Source: Perkinsus olseni (lineage: Eukaryota; Perkinsozoa; Perkinsida; Perkinsidae). Taken from it: 64,000 nucleotides of DNA. This document shows, piece after piece, positions 34,201-45,060 of the stretch; positions within the stretch are counted from its first letter, which is position 1; each line of letters begins with the position of its first letter. The notes under the pieces are model-generated. The model was not told the origin of the DNA. It saw only the letters and a program-made list of their open reading frames with translations, and ran no database searches. The DNA is taken from NCBI GenBank assembly GCA_013115135.1, contig JABANP010000069.1, positions 62,001-126,000 of the forward strand, read 5' to 3'. The translations under genes were made by a program, and so were the position numbers.

Positions 34201-36170
34201 CAGCCCGGCGGCCGAGGTTCTATTCCGGTGTTAGCTAATCGAAAGGCGACCTCGTAAAGACTAACCAACTTCGCGGCGTCCGCTGCTGCCAGCGTCATTT
34301 TCGCTGCTTTCACCAGTAGCTCGGCTCGATCAAGGCGTCGATTGGCGATTAGGACCACCAGGGCGTCGGCCACGGCCTGGCATAAGCTCTGCTGCTCGAA
34401 GCCTCTCAGGAATGCAACCACAGCTAAGCAACTCTTCGGCCGACCGTCGCCTGTGAGCTCTCGCACGATCACCCCTGCAGGGTCGTCACCGTTGGCATGA
34501 TCATCATGCTGATCATCGGAGCTCAGCTCGTCGATATCTTCTACTGTTTTCAATGGCAGACTACGCTCGCCCTGGCCAACTCTGATGTAAACGGTGCAGC
34601 GGGTCACGTCGTGACTAAACCACTTCTGCACAACTTCCTCGACGCTGTTCGAACCTTCCAAGTTGTCAACGTCGACCACCTCAACCTCCAAATCCTTGCG
34701 CGTGCGCGCATATCTTTCAAGATGCCCTCGCAATCCAACGACCCTCACGTCAGCTCCCAGAGACCTCTCGATATTTTCCATCATTTTTGGGGCCGATTTC
34801 GCACGGAAAACAAACTGTTCATAAGATCCTCTCCCACTCCACGCCCATGACACCTCCACTTTTCTCGCGTCGCGCGCCACGAAATTAGTCTCGTTGTCTT
34901 TCGATCTTTTCTGTTGTTGTGCAAACATGTCCCCGATCCGCTCGCGCTCGCGTTTCCGTCGCTCGTCCCTCCTCAGTTCTTCTGCATATTTCTTTTCGAG
35001 TCCCACCGGCGGATACAAATGGACGTCCGGAAGCCTCGTGAATTTAACAGCATCAATCACCCACTGGGGAGTAACCACCACGTAACTGAACATGGAAAAC
35101 CATCAGGATTCTGACGCTGGAAGAAAGCGGCAGAGGTCAACATGTGCTCCCGAATCATAAGGATCTCACCTTCTCTCTCTACCGTTGAGATCAGTTAGCT
35201 TCCGCCAGATCTGATTCCCCAGAGCTATCGCGCTCGCCACAACATGCGTTACACTACGCATGCCATACTGATGATACTCTCCGCCGTGACTCGTCACCAG
35301 CCGTTGGATCTGGAGACAGATACGACCCCGAGCGAATCACAGGCTCGCGTTTTGGGGCGATGAGCAGCCAGCAATTCAACTCTCTGGCCCACCGATACTC
35401 CTCGCAAAACGAAAGCTACGGTGTAATCCACACTCAGTAGACATAGTTGGGCAACAGTGTCCCTCCGGCTAGCTGAAGAAGGCAGCCCAGCGCTTGCCTT
35501 CGAGAGCTGCGGAAATCCGAAGCAAAGATCCAAGAGCGACAACCTATGCCGTGCAGGGGTCTAGTCAGAGATAGTCATTGCCGCCCGAGACTATCACTTT
35601 AGAGCTTGCACGCATCAATCTAGTGCCATGGCCGAGACAGGACAACCGATTCAGCGAACAACGCGAATTCAGCTCAACAGCGGACCTCGAGTAACGAGTT
35701 CCGCTCCGTAATTAAGGACCTCAATATTATGATGAAGGAAAACAGTTTTGCTTTCGAGCGCGGAAAAGAGGGGCGCGTTCACCGGATGGACTTCTAAACG
35801 CAAAAAAGTACAAGGAAAGGTATGCTGAGCCATGCATGGTGAAAAGGTCACGTCTCGAGCACAGCGGAGCGAAGCGCCTCAAGAGTAAAAGCATTCAAAG
35901 GTCCTAAGGCTCGGCATAGATACTTGTCTCCTAGCATGGAATTTCTGACTAAGCCGGTTCTCGGCGTTGGACTTAAAACTCACACCCACGAGCAACCATC
36001 GCCCCCCTACCTCTTCCTCGCTAGACCCCTCCATTCTGCCAGTGAGCCAAAATGTGAGGCCTTTGAACAAGTCACTGCGCCCTGGAACCGCCGCCGGCTC
36101 TTTGCTCGAAGACGACGACGACGGAGGGCCGTAGCGCTCCTGGTACCTTACCGAAGAGCATCGCAACACG
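34201..36170 (-). CDS. BRCT-domain protein, multi-exon
   Basis: BRCT domains bind phosphopeptides or DNA ends in DNA-damage proteins. An upstream exon (about 36080-36130) encodes SDLFKGLTFWLTGRMEGSSEEE, the first strand and helix of a BRCT fold. The last exon (34200-35093) begins FSYVVVTPQWVIDAVKF, the diagnostic C-terminal W-x-x-[DE] helix of the same domain. It is followed by a charged coiled stretch (EKKYAEELRRDERRKRERERI) and about 200 residues I do not recognise. The N-terminal BRCT position resembles REV1, but no polymerase motifs are visible. The middle of the BRCT domain (35100-35870) could not be assembled. The final residues (TGIEPRPPG) come from a tRNA-like T-arm, so the stop may lie in repeat-derived sequence. 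Confidence 0.6.
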
Positions 36171-36229
36171 CAGAGCTTGTGTACTGTCGACGGCGGAAAA
36201 TATGGTAGGGCAAGGGAAAAAAAGAGAAA

Positions 36230-36600
36230 AAAAGGAAAAAAGAGGGAAAAAATAAATGAGCTGATTCGACCTACCGTAACAACAGCCGGTCTCTCTTCTC
36301 TCTAAGATATTCTCTTTCGCTCTGCCAGCCTCCCGAGGATGCCCTCGTCGATTGGCCAGCCGAGGTCGACTTGGCAGTTGGACGAACGGCTTCCCCACGC
36401 CTTCCCCCACCGGACATTTTTACTGCAAAAACTGTAAAATCAGTCCTTTCATGAGATTAACAAACTCGGATCGAGCAGGCGGTGAAATCTATGAATTCTA
36501 CGCAGTGCAGCCGCAGATGATACTTGACAGCAGCATGGCCGCGGAAGTTGAGGAAGAGCAAGGAAAAGCAAGTTTGCAAGATCAGTGTCCTTAACACTAG
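36230..36600. other. Intergenic spacer with A/G-rich runs
   Basis: A run of AAAAAAGAGAAAAAAAGG-type sequence lies at 36217-36255. No gene recognised; the 5' part of the BRCT gene may extend here. Confidence 0.3.
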
Positions 36601-36625
36601 TAACAGTATTTCAATACACAACGGG

Positions 36626-39600
36626 TCACCAGCCGAGAAACATAGCCCATGCATACCCGACAGTGCTGAGTATGATTAAAATCAGTAGGGCCACAGTGAA
36701 ACCTGACAAGTGAACATTTCACAACCGAAAGGTCCCCGGATCGATCCCGCCTTACCTGACTTTACGAAGTCCTTGGATTGTAACACTGGCGCAGGTGGCG
36801 CTCCCGGTAACGACAAATGGACCACTCCTGCCGCGTTGGCATTCGGGAAGGAACTGAACAATGATTTACACTCAGTACCGAGGGCAAATCGATCAGCCGA
36901 TCGATTCAACCTCAAGAGAAATTCATGGTCTCACACGTCCCTGCTCACCTAACCGGCAGGCCCATCGCCGCTGATGTCATCAACGCACATCCGACCGTAA
37001 ATAAGCGAGGATGACCAACGACTGCGCCGACCTGAGAAGGCGATGTAAATCTCGCTCGCCCTAAAATGTGAAGGAAACGCCTACCTTGGCAACTACGGGC
37101 AAGGCTACGATGGCACAGACGGTAGAGGAGAGGAAGTTGGCGACCAATCCCGTACAAACGAAAAAGCAAACCGCGCTCGCCCAGACACTCGAGCCTTCGA
37201 GGGACTTGGAGATCCCGTCGGCGAGAATACGTAGAAGGCCCGAGCTTTCCACTGCGTTGCCGAGAGCCACGCCGCCGCCGAGAAGTGTCAGGACCGACCA
37301 CTGAGAAAAGGAAAGCTGTTTTCAGGGAACCTCTCCCTGCTGTGGAGGAGACGACGCAATGCGATCCCTCTAAACATCTGACGAAACTTGGAATCTTGCT
37401 ACTCGTCAAGTTAGCAGCACGCACAAACAAACGAAGAAAAGGAAGAAGTCTCAATGCCGGCTCACGACGACTCGGACTTCTTCGGAATGGCAACTGTATG
37501 ATTCACACCAGCACTTACTCGACTTGGATTCCTCCAGAAATTCTGAATTTTCGGGCGAAATCGGGACAGTTTCCCTCCGAGAAGACAAACTTTGATTTTC
37601 GATCTCCCTTAATCCGATTCCAACGCCGTAACCAACCTGCATGCCGTGCCAATCCTCGGTCGTGAGGATGCCAAGACTATGGAAGGCCACCACCGCCATC
37701 AGCCCAACCATTCCCATACTGCCAAATACACTTTGAAGACCCGCAAGATCAAATATCATCCACAGGAATACCGTCGTGCAAACTATACCTAAAGCGAACG
37801 ACTGCCGCAGAAGGGGCCATGCATTGGAAGCCTTACCGATGATGGTCCAATCGGTGGAATTTAGTGGCGCGTGACGCAACTCCATCTCCGAGTCCTCAGA
37901 GTCTCTGTGCTCACCTACGCGCGCAATGACGGATTCCCCGTCTTGTTCCCGAGAACAGAAATCGATTGGCTGGGCGAGCGAAAAAGACAGTCTCAGAGAG
38001 TTTACCATTATTACCATCGCTGGAGCCCCGTCGCCTCTCGGTCAGTTCCAAAGGCTTTGCGTCGCTCCGTCGGCCGCCGTACATAAATTTCAAAACCGCA
38101 AAAACTGACGTCGCCGCCAGCGCGCAAATGGGGAAGGCGAAAACGATCCACTGCATGAAGGACAAATTGGAACCTCCGTTGGAACCTAGGGAACAGCATA
38201 GCGTCACGCGCCACGAAATTAGTTCTCCCAGCACTACGCAAGGCGACGAGGGCGATCACGTTCTGCGGCGATGCGACCGGCGTTATCATCCCACCGACGT
38301 TACCTAGGGAAAGGACACATGGAAAAGTCTCCAAGCTCTCCCCGGCATTCGAGCTGCACGTCGGGCGAGAAAATACACGAAAATTAATTTTTCTATTTTC
38401 CGGGGAATAGTCGAGGTGGTATGGCCGTCGTATACTGGTGGACCAGATACAGTTGTATCCTAGACGTGCAAAAATGATAGAGCGAGCAGCGCAAAAAAGC
38501 CGTCGGCAGGTTTCGAACCGAGGGTCTCCGGGTCTGGCGTGCCTAGAACAATCCGCTCGTCCTTCGAACAAAGCGTCCTGCCTCCACTTGGCAACACCAT
38601 TAGGGCGATCGACGAGTCATTGAGAGATCGCCGAGAGTCCGGATATGCAACGTGTTGATCAGAAAGCCGAGCGCATGCCTGTCCGTTCATTCAATAAAGC
38701 GCACGAGATTTACTCCTGAAGAAAATGACTCCGCCCGGGATTGAACGTGGGTCCCCATACTACAGCCAAACGCCACTTCCAAAATAGCTCTCTTCGCTTC
38801 CGAGTCGGAGAGCTCTCTAGCCACTGGTGCAACAACAGCCGTTAACAGAACTGCCGTCGCCACATTAGAGAGGGCCCCCGAGACGAAGAGACCCAAACAC
38901 AATATTACCTACAACAACCACGACGATCGGTCTACCCTCCGTGAGCGAGAAAAATGATGAACAAAAGGCGGAGCGAAGCGGAATGCTGCTATGCCGCAGT
39001 CTTGATTGATGAGTATCCACTGCCCAGTAGTCACCCACAAGGTTGAGAGTTTATATTTTTCTATGAATAAAATAAATTGATCTCACAATTTTGGTCTGTA
39101 GCAACTTCGTGCTTTCGGAAAAATTTCAAATTTTCCGATTTGTGTAACGAATTGGTTCACCCAGAATTTTTGCCGAGCGTTCAACAACCACTGCACGCAC
39201 GCACATGCGATGCGACTCTTACTCCAACACTTGGAGACCTACGGCTACCCGAATCATATTTCCCCTCAGTATTACAAGGGCGAGCCGATCGCCTCCTGTG
39301 GCCACTCGAGAAAGTAGTCTGGTTGCTAGCCGCTCCGTGATGTGAAACCTGGGTGACGAAGATACGCCAAATCGATCACGTGATCGATTATGGCAAGTAT
39401 ATTACTTCTCCAAAGCTTGTCCCATTGCGAATCCAGAAATAAAGAGGAATATAACAGGATCGAAGTATGCCGCAGAAACCACCACTGCTGCCGCAGACGG
39501 TGGAAGTGCTTCCGCTGAGGAGCAGGAGAAGGGCATCCAACCGCTATGTATCGAATCAGCGATTAAGAAAGTGATAATAAAACGGTAGCACGCAAGTCGT

Positions 39601-41587
39601 TGGAAGTGCTCTGGGCTGTGAGTCCGACAAGTCCAATAGTACCGAAGTCGAAGTAGAAAGACAGTGAAAGTGATAATCAAACTATCGGTAACTGTGCGAT
39701 CGACGAACTGGTTCATTCTATGGGCTCGACGAAAATATCACTACCTTCACCAATTTCACTCCCCACAATCCTGGCAGGCACCAATGCCATCGACGACGGA
39801 TCTGGAACCCGCATGACACGGAAGATAACCTGATCAATCCAATGCATTTAAAAATTCACTTATGGGTCGTCGTCGGCCATCCTCATGGTCATTTCATCAT
39901 AAATAAAGACAGGAAATTTACACGCTACAGCAGTAGCAAACTTCGAAAAACGAATTTCCGCTTTATTTTACTCGCGCGATTTTGCCCTGTCGTGAGATGC
40001 TCATGACCGGGCAAAATCGGGCGAATAAAATCGACGGTGATCCCCCCTACGCTTAGTAATGGATGCACCACTTTCCGTCAATACGCATGCGCTTAACTGA
40101 GACGAAAAATCGGGTTTATAAGTCACACTCCCAAAAAATTTCGAAGCCTGATATGCGTCCGTCAACCTGCCTGGTAGGAAGTCAAAATGAGGCTCTCTAC
40201 GGAGACAGAATCGAATGGCTATGAGATCTAAGTCTTTCGTGGCGCACTGCGAAACGCTCTCTCCCGCAACAACCCAAAGAGAAGGGACCCCTGGCCTTCA
40301 ACAGGCCGCTATAAATTCAGGGCGCCCGCGCGGTGACTCTCCCAGTATTACAATCAGCAATCCCAAACAAAGTGAGGTGACGTAAGGCGGCCAGGGTTCC
40401 AGAACCCACCAGATGCCAGCGGCAACCAGAATACCCAGACAACGCTGGGCTGCAGCATCCGAGGGTGAGAAGCCAAGCGGAAGGAGCTGAGGAAAAACCG
40501 AGAAAAGATCTCGAGAACCGAGGCTGGTGATTCAGTCATCATCATTTGCCCGGCCAAGATAGGTACCCAACTAAAGGACCACGATTCAGCTTCAAGTGGC
40601 TTCGAACTTTCTGTGCACTTCCACGAGAACATCTCTCCCCTAATAGCGATACAAGAAAGCGAAAATGCAAAATCCGAGGGTTTTTGACAACTGGAACCTC
40701 GGGGCCAATAAATTCCTGTCGTAGGAAGAACAACGTCGGGAATTCGCGTAAGGCTGTTAGCACGCATTCGACAGAGGCTCCGTGCGCCCTTTTTCGGGCC
40801 TGTCCGAGAATGGTATCAAAGTAAATTCCCCTGCGAATCGAATTCAATCTTCACTAAACCGATTGATGCCTCCCCCAAGTTGTTATTACCGCTGCGGCAA
40901 CTCCGACGACCAAGCCAATTCCCGCGGAAACGAACTGTTGCTTCGTCGGCCAGGAGAATTTCGACAGGTGCGGACTGAGAAGGGATTCACTATGTGAGCG
41001 AGGAGATATCTATTACCAAGTCTACCGATAAGAGTGAAAGATTCTTCGCCGACGACATGACGCTGTCTTCGACACGACGCCTTCGCAAAATCACGACGCT
41101 GCTCGTCGTCTTACTGTCCCAAATTCCTATCTCCCCAATCCCTATAAAACTACTCTCCCCAATCCCTATAAAACTACTCTCCCCAACCCCTATAAAACTA
41201 CTCTCCCCAATCCCTATAAAACTACTCTCCCCAACCCCTATAAAACTACTCTCCCCAATCCCTATAATTCCATTTTCTACCCGAGCTCTCTTAAATACTC
41301 TCTACAGTGATTCCCCTCGAGACTATCAGTTCTCACAGCAACCTCTTCGAGTGCTACAGCGGAACCATGCCCGCCGTCGCTCAGTACCTTCGTCCCTTCT
41401 TAGGAGGTCCCTTCTCGATGCCTTCGTCAATCCCCATATCCTCGATAAATCTACTGTTAATCTTCCGAGTGCGTGCAGCACTCCGGCCAGAATCTTCCCC
41501 ACCCGAAGACGATGAGGGTGAGTCGGCGATCCTCGTCGAGCTCGAGGAGTTGGTCACCGGCCGATAGCCTTTCGATCTGGCGGCCAT
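36626..41587 (-). CDS. SLC13/DASS-family anion transporter (PHO87/PHO90-like), about 13 exons
   Basis: Members are multi-helix symporters for phosphate, sulfate or di/tricarboxylates. A hydrophilic Ser-rich N-terminus starts at 41587 (MAARSKGYRPVTNSSSSTR). Later exons give FSWPTKQQFVSAGIGLVVG (helix, about 40940), RCLGILVAAGIWWVLEPWP and YVTSLCLGLLIVILGE (about 40330-40460), FDPVIFLFISGFAMGQALEK (about 39410), GALSNVATAVLLTAVVAPV (about 38860), AFGC then SNVGGMITPVASPQN across an intron (38304-38760), LSFMQWIVFAFPICALAA (about 38150), then FLWMIFDLAGL, LLGGGVALGNAVESSGLL, ANFLSSTVCAIVALPVVAK (about 37110), TVGCALMTSAAMGLPV (about 36980), SFPNANAAGV and, after a 53-nt intron, FTVALLILIILSTVG ending at 36626. 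The motifs and order match PHO90-type carriers; no SPX domain is seen. Substrate is not determinable from sequence. Confidence 0.88.
36703..36755 (-). other. 53-nt SLC13 intron with an antisense tRNA T-arm-like sequence
   Basis: Splicing GTAAGG..TGTCAG joins DFVKSG to FTVALLILIILSTVG, the last helix. Inside, the plus strand has GGTCCCCGGATCGATCCCGC (36731-36750), a T-arm with one change from the GGTTCGATCC consensus. Confidence 0.6.
38186..38234 (-). other. 49-nt SLC13 intron carrying the TTTCGTGGCGCG motif
   Basis: Removing GTGCTGGG..CCCTAG joins IALVALRS to SNGGSNLSFMQW. The intron contains CTAATTTCGTGGCGCGTGAC, related to sequence at 9550-9572 and, in reverse, to the GUF1 intron 21263-21309. 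Confidence 0.65.
38304..38760 (-). other. 457-nt SLC13 intron with a tRNA 3'-end-like segment at its donor
   Basis: Joining AFGC to SNVGGMITPVASPQN needs the intron 38304-38760. Its first ~45 nt (GTATGGGG .. TTCTTCAG) resemble a mini-intron with a T-arm-like core CGTTCAATCC starting 13 nt from the donor. A second tRNA-like T-arm (CTCGGTTCGAAACC), followed by six T, lies at about 38495-38520 on the same strand. Confidence 0.6.
39965..40031. repeat. Imperfect hairpin in an SLC13 intron
   Basis: 23-bp arms ATTTTACTCGCGCGATTTTG.. and ..CAAAATCGGGCGAATAAAAT pair with two mismatches around a 21-nt loop. Confidence 0.75.
41125..41272. repeat. 24-bp tandem repeat, about six copies
   Basis: CCCCAATCCCTATAAAACTA-type units occupy the first SLC13 intron region. 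Later units alternate AATC and AACC variants, suggesting a two-unit higher-order step. Confidence 0.9.
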
Positions 41588-41609
41588 AACAATCAACTTG
41601 AAGTGCACA

Positions 41610-43455
41610 ACTGATCAGGACAATTTAGGTCTTTCGAGGCTCAACAGGAATCGTGTTTGCCTGGAAAAAGAAAAGAAAGAATATAAGCTTAGCAGCAGCT
41701 GGAGCAAGCGTCCGAGGCCCGGCGACTGGGACGTTGACCGCGAGGATGGAGAAAGACGCAGAAGAAGTCGGTCGAAACCTTAGAGCAGGAAGACGTGAGA
41801 ATTAAGTCATGTATTGCTCGTTATTAAGGACAGTTTCAACCGGGAATCGTTTTTTATAAAGCTGGATTCATACCATGGCTCCCGTTATTTCTCCCCGGAC
41901 GTTCGTCGATGGGCAATAAAGCTTTCCTTATACATCGTGCTGTACATGGTACAATCGCCACGTCTCTCAGCGCCTGCTGCCACCACGACAGTAATTCCAA
42001 AGTTCGCCACCTCGGATCAGCAGACACCAAAACGTAGGCTGTCACACAAGGGTGAGTTTTAAGTAGTTTTGCGGACTAACAGTTTAATGCCCAAAATGAC
42101 AAAAAATTTTCGGGAGCGCAAAAATGTAGAGTGCGGGGATAGAACCTGGCTGTTTGCCATGTGAGAATTCTGAGTCGTAGGGTGTCGCGGTACTGCGAGC
42201 CACGAAAGTGTGGCTCGAGGACGTAGAGGACGGGGCAAACGCATGATGCGATGGACGCTGAGCTGGACATGACGAGAACAACAAAGAAGCGTTGTACACT
42301 CATTCAAGGTTCTCCATAACGATGGCACGCGGTTGAGCTCATCCACTTCAGCAATGGAATAGTCACGACGTTCACCTGCCACAGCGTAGACACCATTATC
42401 CCACTGTATCCCGTCCGGCAGGTCTTTCTTCGATTGATATCACGCCGGCTCCTGGTGTTATTCGCTAGGACAAGGGTGTTCGTCCCGGAGAGAACCGTGA
42501 TGTACCTACGGGTTTTTCTCCCTACGAGGCTTCGTTACTCAGACTCTCACACTGGAACCCTTTCCATGGAGCACATCTGCCGTCCCGAAAGTGCTGTTAC
42601 GTGCCTGTAATGGCTCCCAACCAAAGGGAACTGTGTAAGCGCGGTGTAGGAAACAGGCTGTTTCCTACTCGCTGTTTCAAACAGCGCCATATAATAACCG
42701 GAGTGTGGAATCCTCACTGAGCGAGAGGCTTGTACAGAACAACAGCACTATCAGCTGGCTTCCTTACTAAGCGATGTGAGAGGCTGAGAATGGCTATCCT
42801 CAGTGAGGATAGCCTCACACTGGTGCACCCACGACGACTATATACAAAGCCTAACGACTGAGTATGATAGTGCTGCGGTTTTGTACATGCGTGCTGTCAC
42901 CTTCGGCTCTGGTGGTAATATTTTCCGAGTTAAACCCCTTCTCGCCTTGCGTTGACTAAGAGCAACAACGGAGAAGCAGCAGTATCGCAGTTGTGAGTCA
43001 CAACTTGTGACAGCGGTGTTGAGTGACGAGCGGGTGGGGTTCTCCCTGAGGGCTGCCACGTTAACTAACCGCCGTCGGAAGAAGCAAATTGCCACGCAGT
43101 CCCAGAATTTCTGATCAACAGTGTATGAGTTCGCTTAGTTGGACTGCTACGGACGTACTCACTCCAATGGGCGACGGGGAAGAGTTGTGGCGACCTACCC
43201 TCAGAGTAGCCATGGTTAACACCCGTTGCTCGGCCTAGGGTGGAATGCTGTCAACTCTCGGCAATAACCCTGCCTGTAGTACTGGTCGAGCGCATTACAC
43301 AATTCGCCCAATACTCGTCAGAGACGGTCCAGAAAATCGACATCATCAGTCTGATGAGTAACCACTTGAATGGTCCCAACTCAGAGATTCTTTCACTGAC
43401 CATTTTGGTGAAGGCGGTAAAGAGCTTTAAAAACTCCGGTAAGGTGGTCTCACTG
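41610..43455. other. Intergenic, upstream of SLC13; small palindromes only
   Basis: A T-arm-like GGGGATAGAACC at about 42135 and an 11-bp-arm palindrome GGCTATCCTCA-G-TGAGGATAGCC near 42793-42815. The frame 43240-43506 is protein-like (..DIISLMSNHLNGPNSEILSL..) but runs into the MITE at 43456 and has no known domain. Confidence 0.35.
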
Positions 43456-43609
43456 GGCCTGTTTCATGGGAGCAAATTTGCTTCTCAGGTGCAAGTAGCG
43501 CCTTGAGTATTCCCGGTTGACCAGTTCACTCTTAAGTAACATCATTAGGGCGCCTTAAACTCAGGATGACTCAAGGTGCCTTAATTCAAGTGCCCTTGTC
43601 AAACAGGGC
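43456..43609. mobile_element. ~155-bp MITE with GGCCTGTTT inverted ends
   Basis: Left end GGGCCTGTTTCATGGGAGC; right end CCTTGTCAAACAGGGCC. ACT flanks both ends, a possible 3-bp target duplication. The interior carries CTTAAG- and GGCGCC-rich words shared with the larger element at 43805. Confidence 0.65.
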
Positions 43610-44101
43610 CACTAACGTGGTTGGGAGCTGTAAGTTGACTTACGAATGGTCATTCTTGAGAGGTTAGTGAAAGAGGCTCTCAAACACAACGCACGTAGGC
43701 GGGGGGATTTTCGAAGAATCTTCCCTGTGCGGACCTAGGGCGACGCAAAGATATGCTTCCATGCAAAGATACTCGAGAAGAGCAACACACTGGTTTTGAA
43801 GCTGAGGGCCTGTTTCATAGGAGCAAATTTGCTCCTTAAGTGCAAGTAGCGCCTTAAGTAAACCTCAAGGCGCCTTAAGTTTTTCTGGTAAACTGTTTCA
43901 CTACTTAAGTAACATCACTAAGGCGCCTTAAACTTAGAATTACTCAAGGCGCCTTAAGTTTTTACGGTGATACTTAAGTAACTTCATTACTTATTTCACA
44001 ACCTCACTACTTAAGGAGCAACTGAAGTACGCCTTAGGTTAAATTTAGGTTGAGGGTCACCTACCTAAACTCCTCCTTAAGTCGCATTTTTCGCGGATGA
44101 T

Positions 44102-44168
44102 GATGCTGCGATTCGAACCGGCAACCTCTCTCATAGCAGCAAGATGCTCTACCTACTGAGCTGAGCTG
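44102..44168 (-). repeat. tRNA-like sequence inside the transposon
   Basis: The minus strand shows a strong A-box CAGCTCAGTAGGTAGAGCA and a B-box CCGGTTCGAATCGC, but anticodon and acceptor stems do not pair well. Probably a pseudo-tRNA. Confidence 0.5.
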
Positions 44169-44339
44169 CAGAAAGTTCGCGAGAGGAAAGGTTTGAATTT
44201 GGGTGTGTCTGATGAATGCGAACGTGTTCTGGAGCAGCTCTCGTGGCGATATTCAGTGATCACAACTGGCTGACCTTAGTGCACAATGTGCACTAAGGAT
44301 GTGCACTGCACATCCTAAGTTAATTGCCACGGATTGCCC

Positions 44340-44651
44340 TCAATCGGAGAAGCGAGCCTCTTTGCACCTGTAGTACTCTAGCTTCCCTTGAGCGGCCAGG
44401 TATTTGGCCCGGGCTGCTTCCACGAGGACGTTATGAAGCTCTCTAGCTTCCGCTGCTCTTTTGATCTTGTCATCCTTCTCGATCTCTAGTACCTCCCTCT
44501 TCAATCTGAGATTCCCCGACAGCATTGCAGCAGAGTCCTCCGTCCCAATCTTGCTTGTCACCGACGAGACTGCGCGTAGGCCAAGAAGAATCAGGGCTCT
44601 ACCGGGGATCGAACCCGAGTCGACACGAGGTGGACATAGAGCCTTAACCAA
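44340..44651 (-). pseudogene. Coiled-coil ORF fragment within the transposon
   Basis: The C-terminal half reads LRLKREVLEIEKDDKIKRAA then EARELHNVLVEAARAKYLAA, a charged helix resembling tails of transposon-encoded Myb/SANT-type accessory proteins. The N-terminal third is a translation of the tRNA-like T-arm (VDSGSIPGRA), so the listed start is not meaningful. It may be the remnant of an element-encoded protein. Confidence 0.35.
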
Positions 44652-44668
44652 TCAGCCAACTCAGCTTC
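44596..44668 (-). repeat. tRNA-derived SINE-like head, copy 1
   Basis: The minus strand has the A-box-like TTGGCTGATTGGTTAAGG and T-arm CTCGGGTTCGATCCCCGG. The same module with the same downstream tail occurs at 61811-61881. Confidence 0.6.
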
Positions 44669-44889
44669 TCGACATGTTTGGCTCTGGTACACCTCGCGAG
44701 TTCGCCGATTTTGCTCCTTAAGTTGCAATTTCAGGTGTACTTGAGTACACCTTAAATTCAGGAACTCCTTAAGGTTCTCCTAAACCTTGTGAAACGAGTT
44801 AAGAACTTCTTAAGTGTTCCTCGAGTAACTCCTTAAGTTGCTCCTAAACTTAAGGCGCCTTAATTTAAGTATCCTTGTGAAACAGGCCC

Positions 44890-44970
44890 TGAGAATCCAG
44901 TCTGGAATCGCACTTAACGTGTACAAGTGAACTCCGCAATCGACTCCGAGTTTCAGAATTCATCTACTGA
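44890..44970. repeat. Diverged MITE (ACGTGTAAAAT-core family)
   Basis: Contains AACGTGTACAAGTG at the core and an inverted TCAGAATTCATCTACTGAAC right arm. It abuts the right end of the larger transposon. Confidence 0.35.
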
Positions 44971-45060
44971 ACTACAAGGAGGCCTCTTCAAGCCCTTTGT
45001 CCCATCTCGAAACTTGGCTTGGTGGCGTGGGCGTGCTAGTGATAACTTTCTCTTCAGTCC

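Larger units (their letters stand above)
43805..44889. mobile_element. ~1.08-kb inverted-repeat transposon, CTTAAG/GGCGCC-rich
   Basis: The left end GGGCCTGTTTCATAGGAGC and right end GTATCCTTGTGAAACAGGCCC are inverted. Flanking CTGAG repeats are consistent with a 5-bp target duplication outside GGCCTGTTTC, or 3-bp TGA outside GGGCCTG. Subterminal blocks are packed with AAGGCGCCTTAAG and ACTTAAGTAAC. GGCCTGTTTC ends recall Harbinger-type elements, but no transposase is visible. Confidence 0.72.

Noticed and set aside
34201..35093. REV1 translesion polymerase
   Set aside because: The N-terminal BRCT fits, but no Y-family polymerase motifs were found in the downstream exon, so only the domain is named.
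40994..41515. Frame with repeated KLLSPIP
   Set aside because: Produced by the 24-bp tandem repeat in a transporter intron on the other strand.
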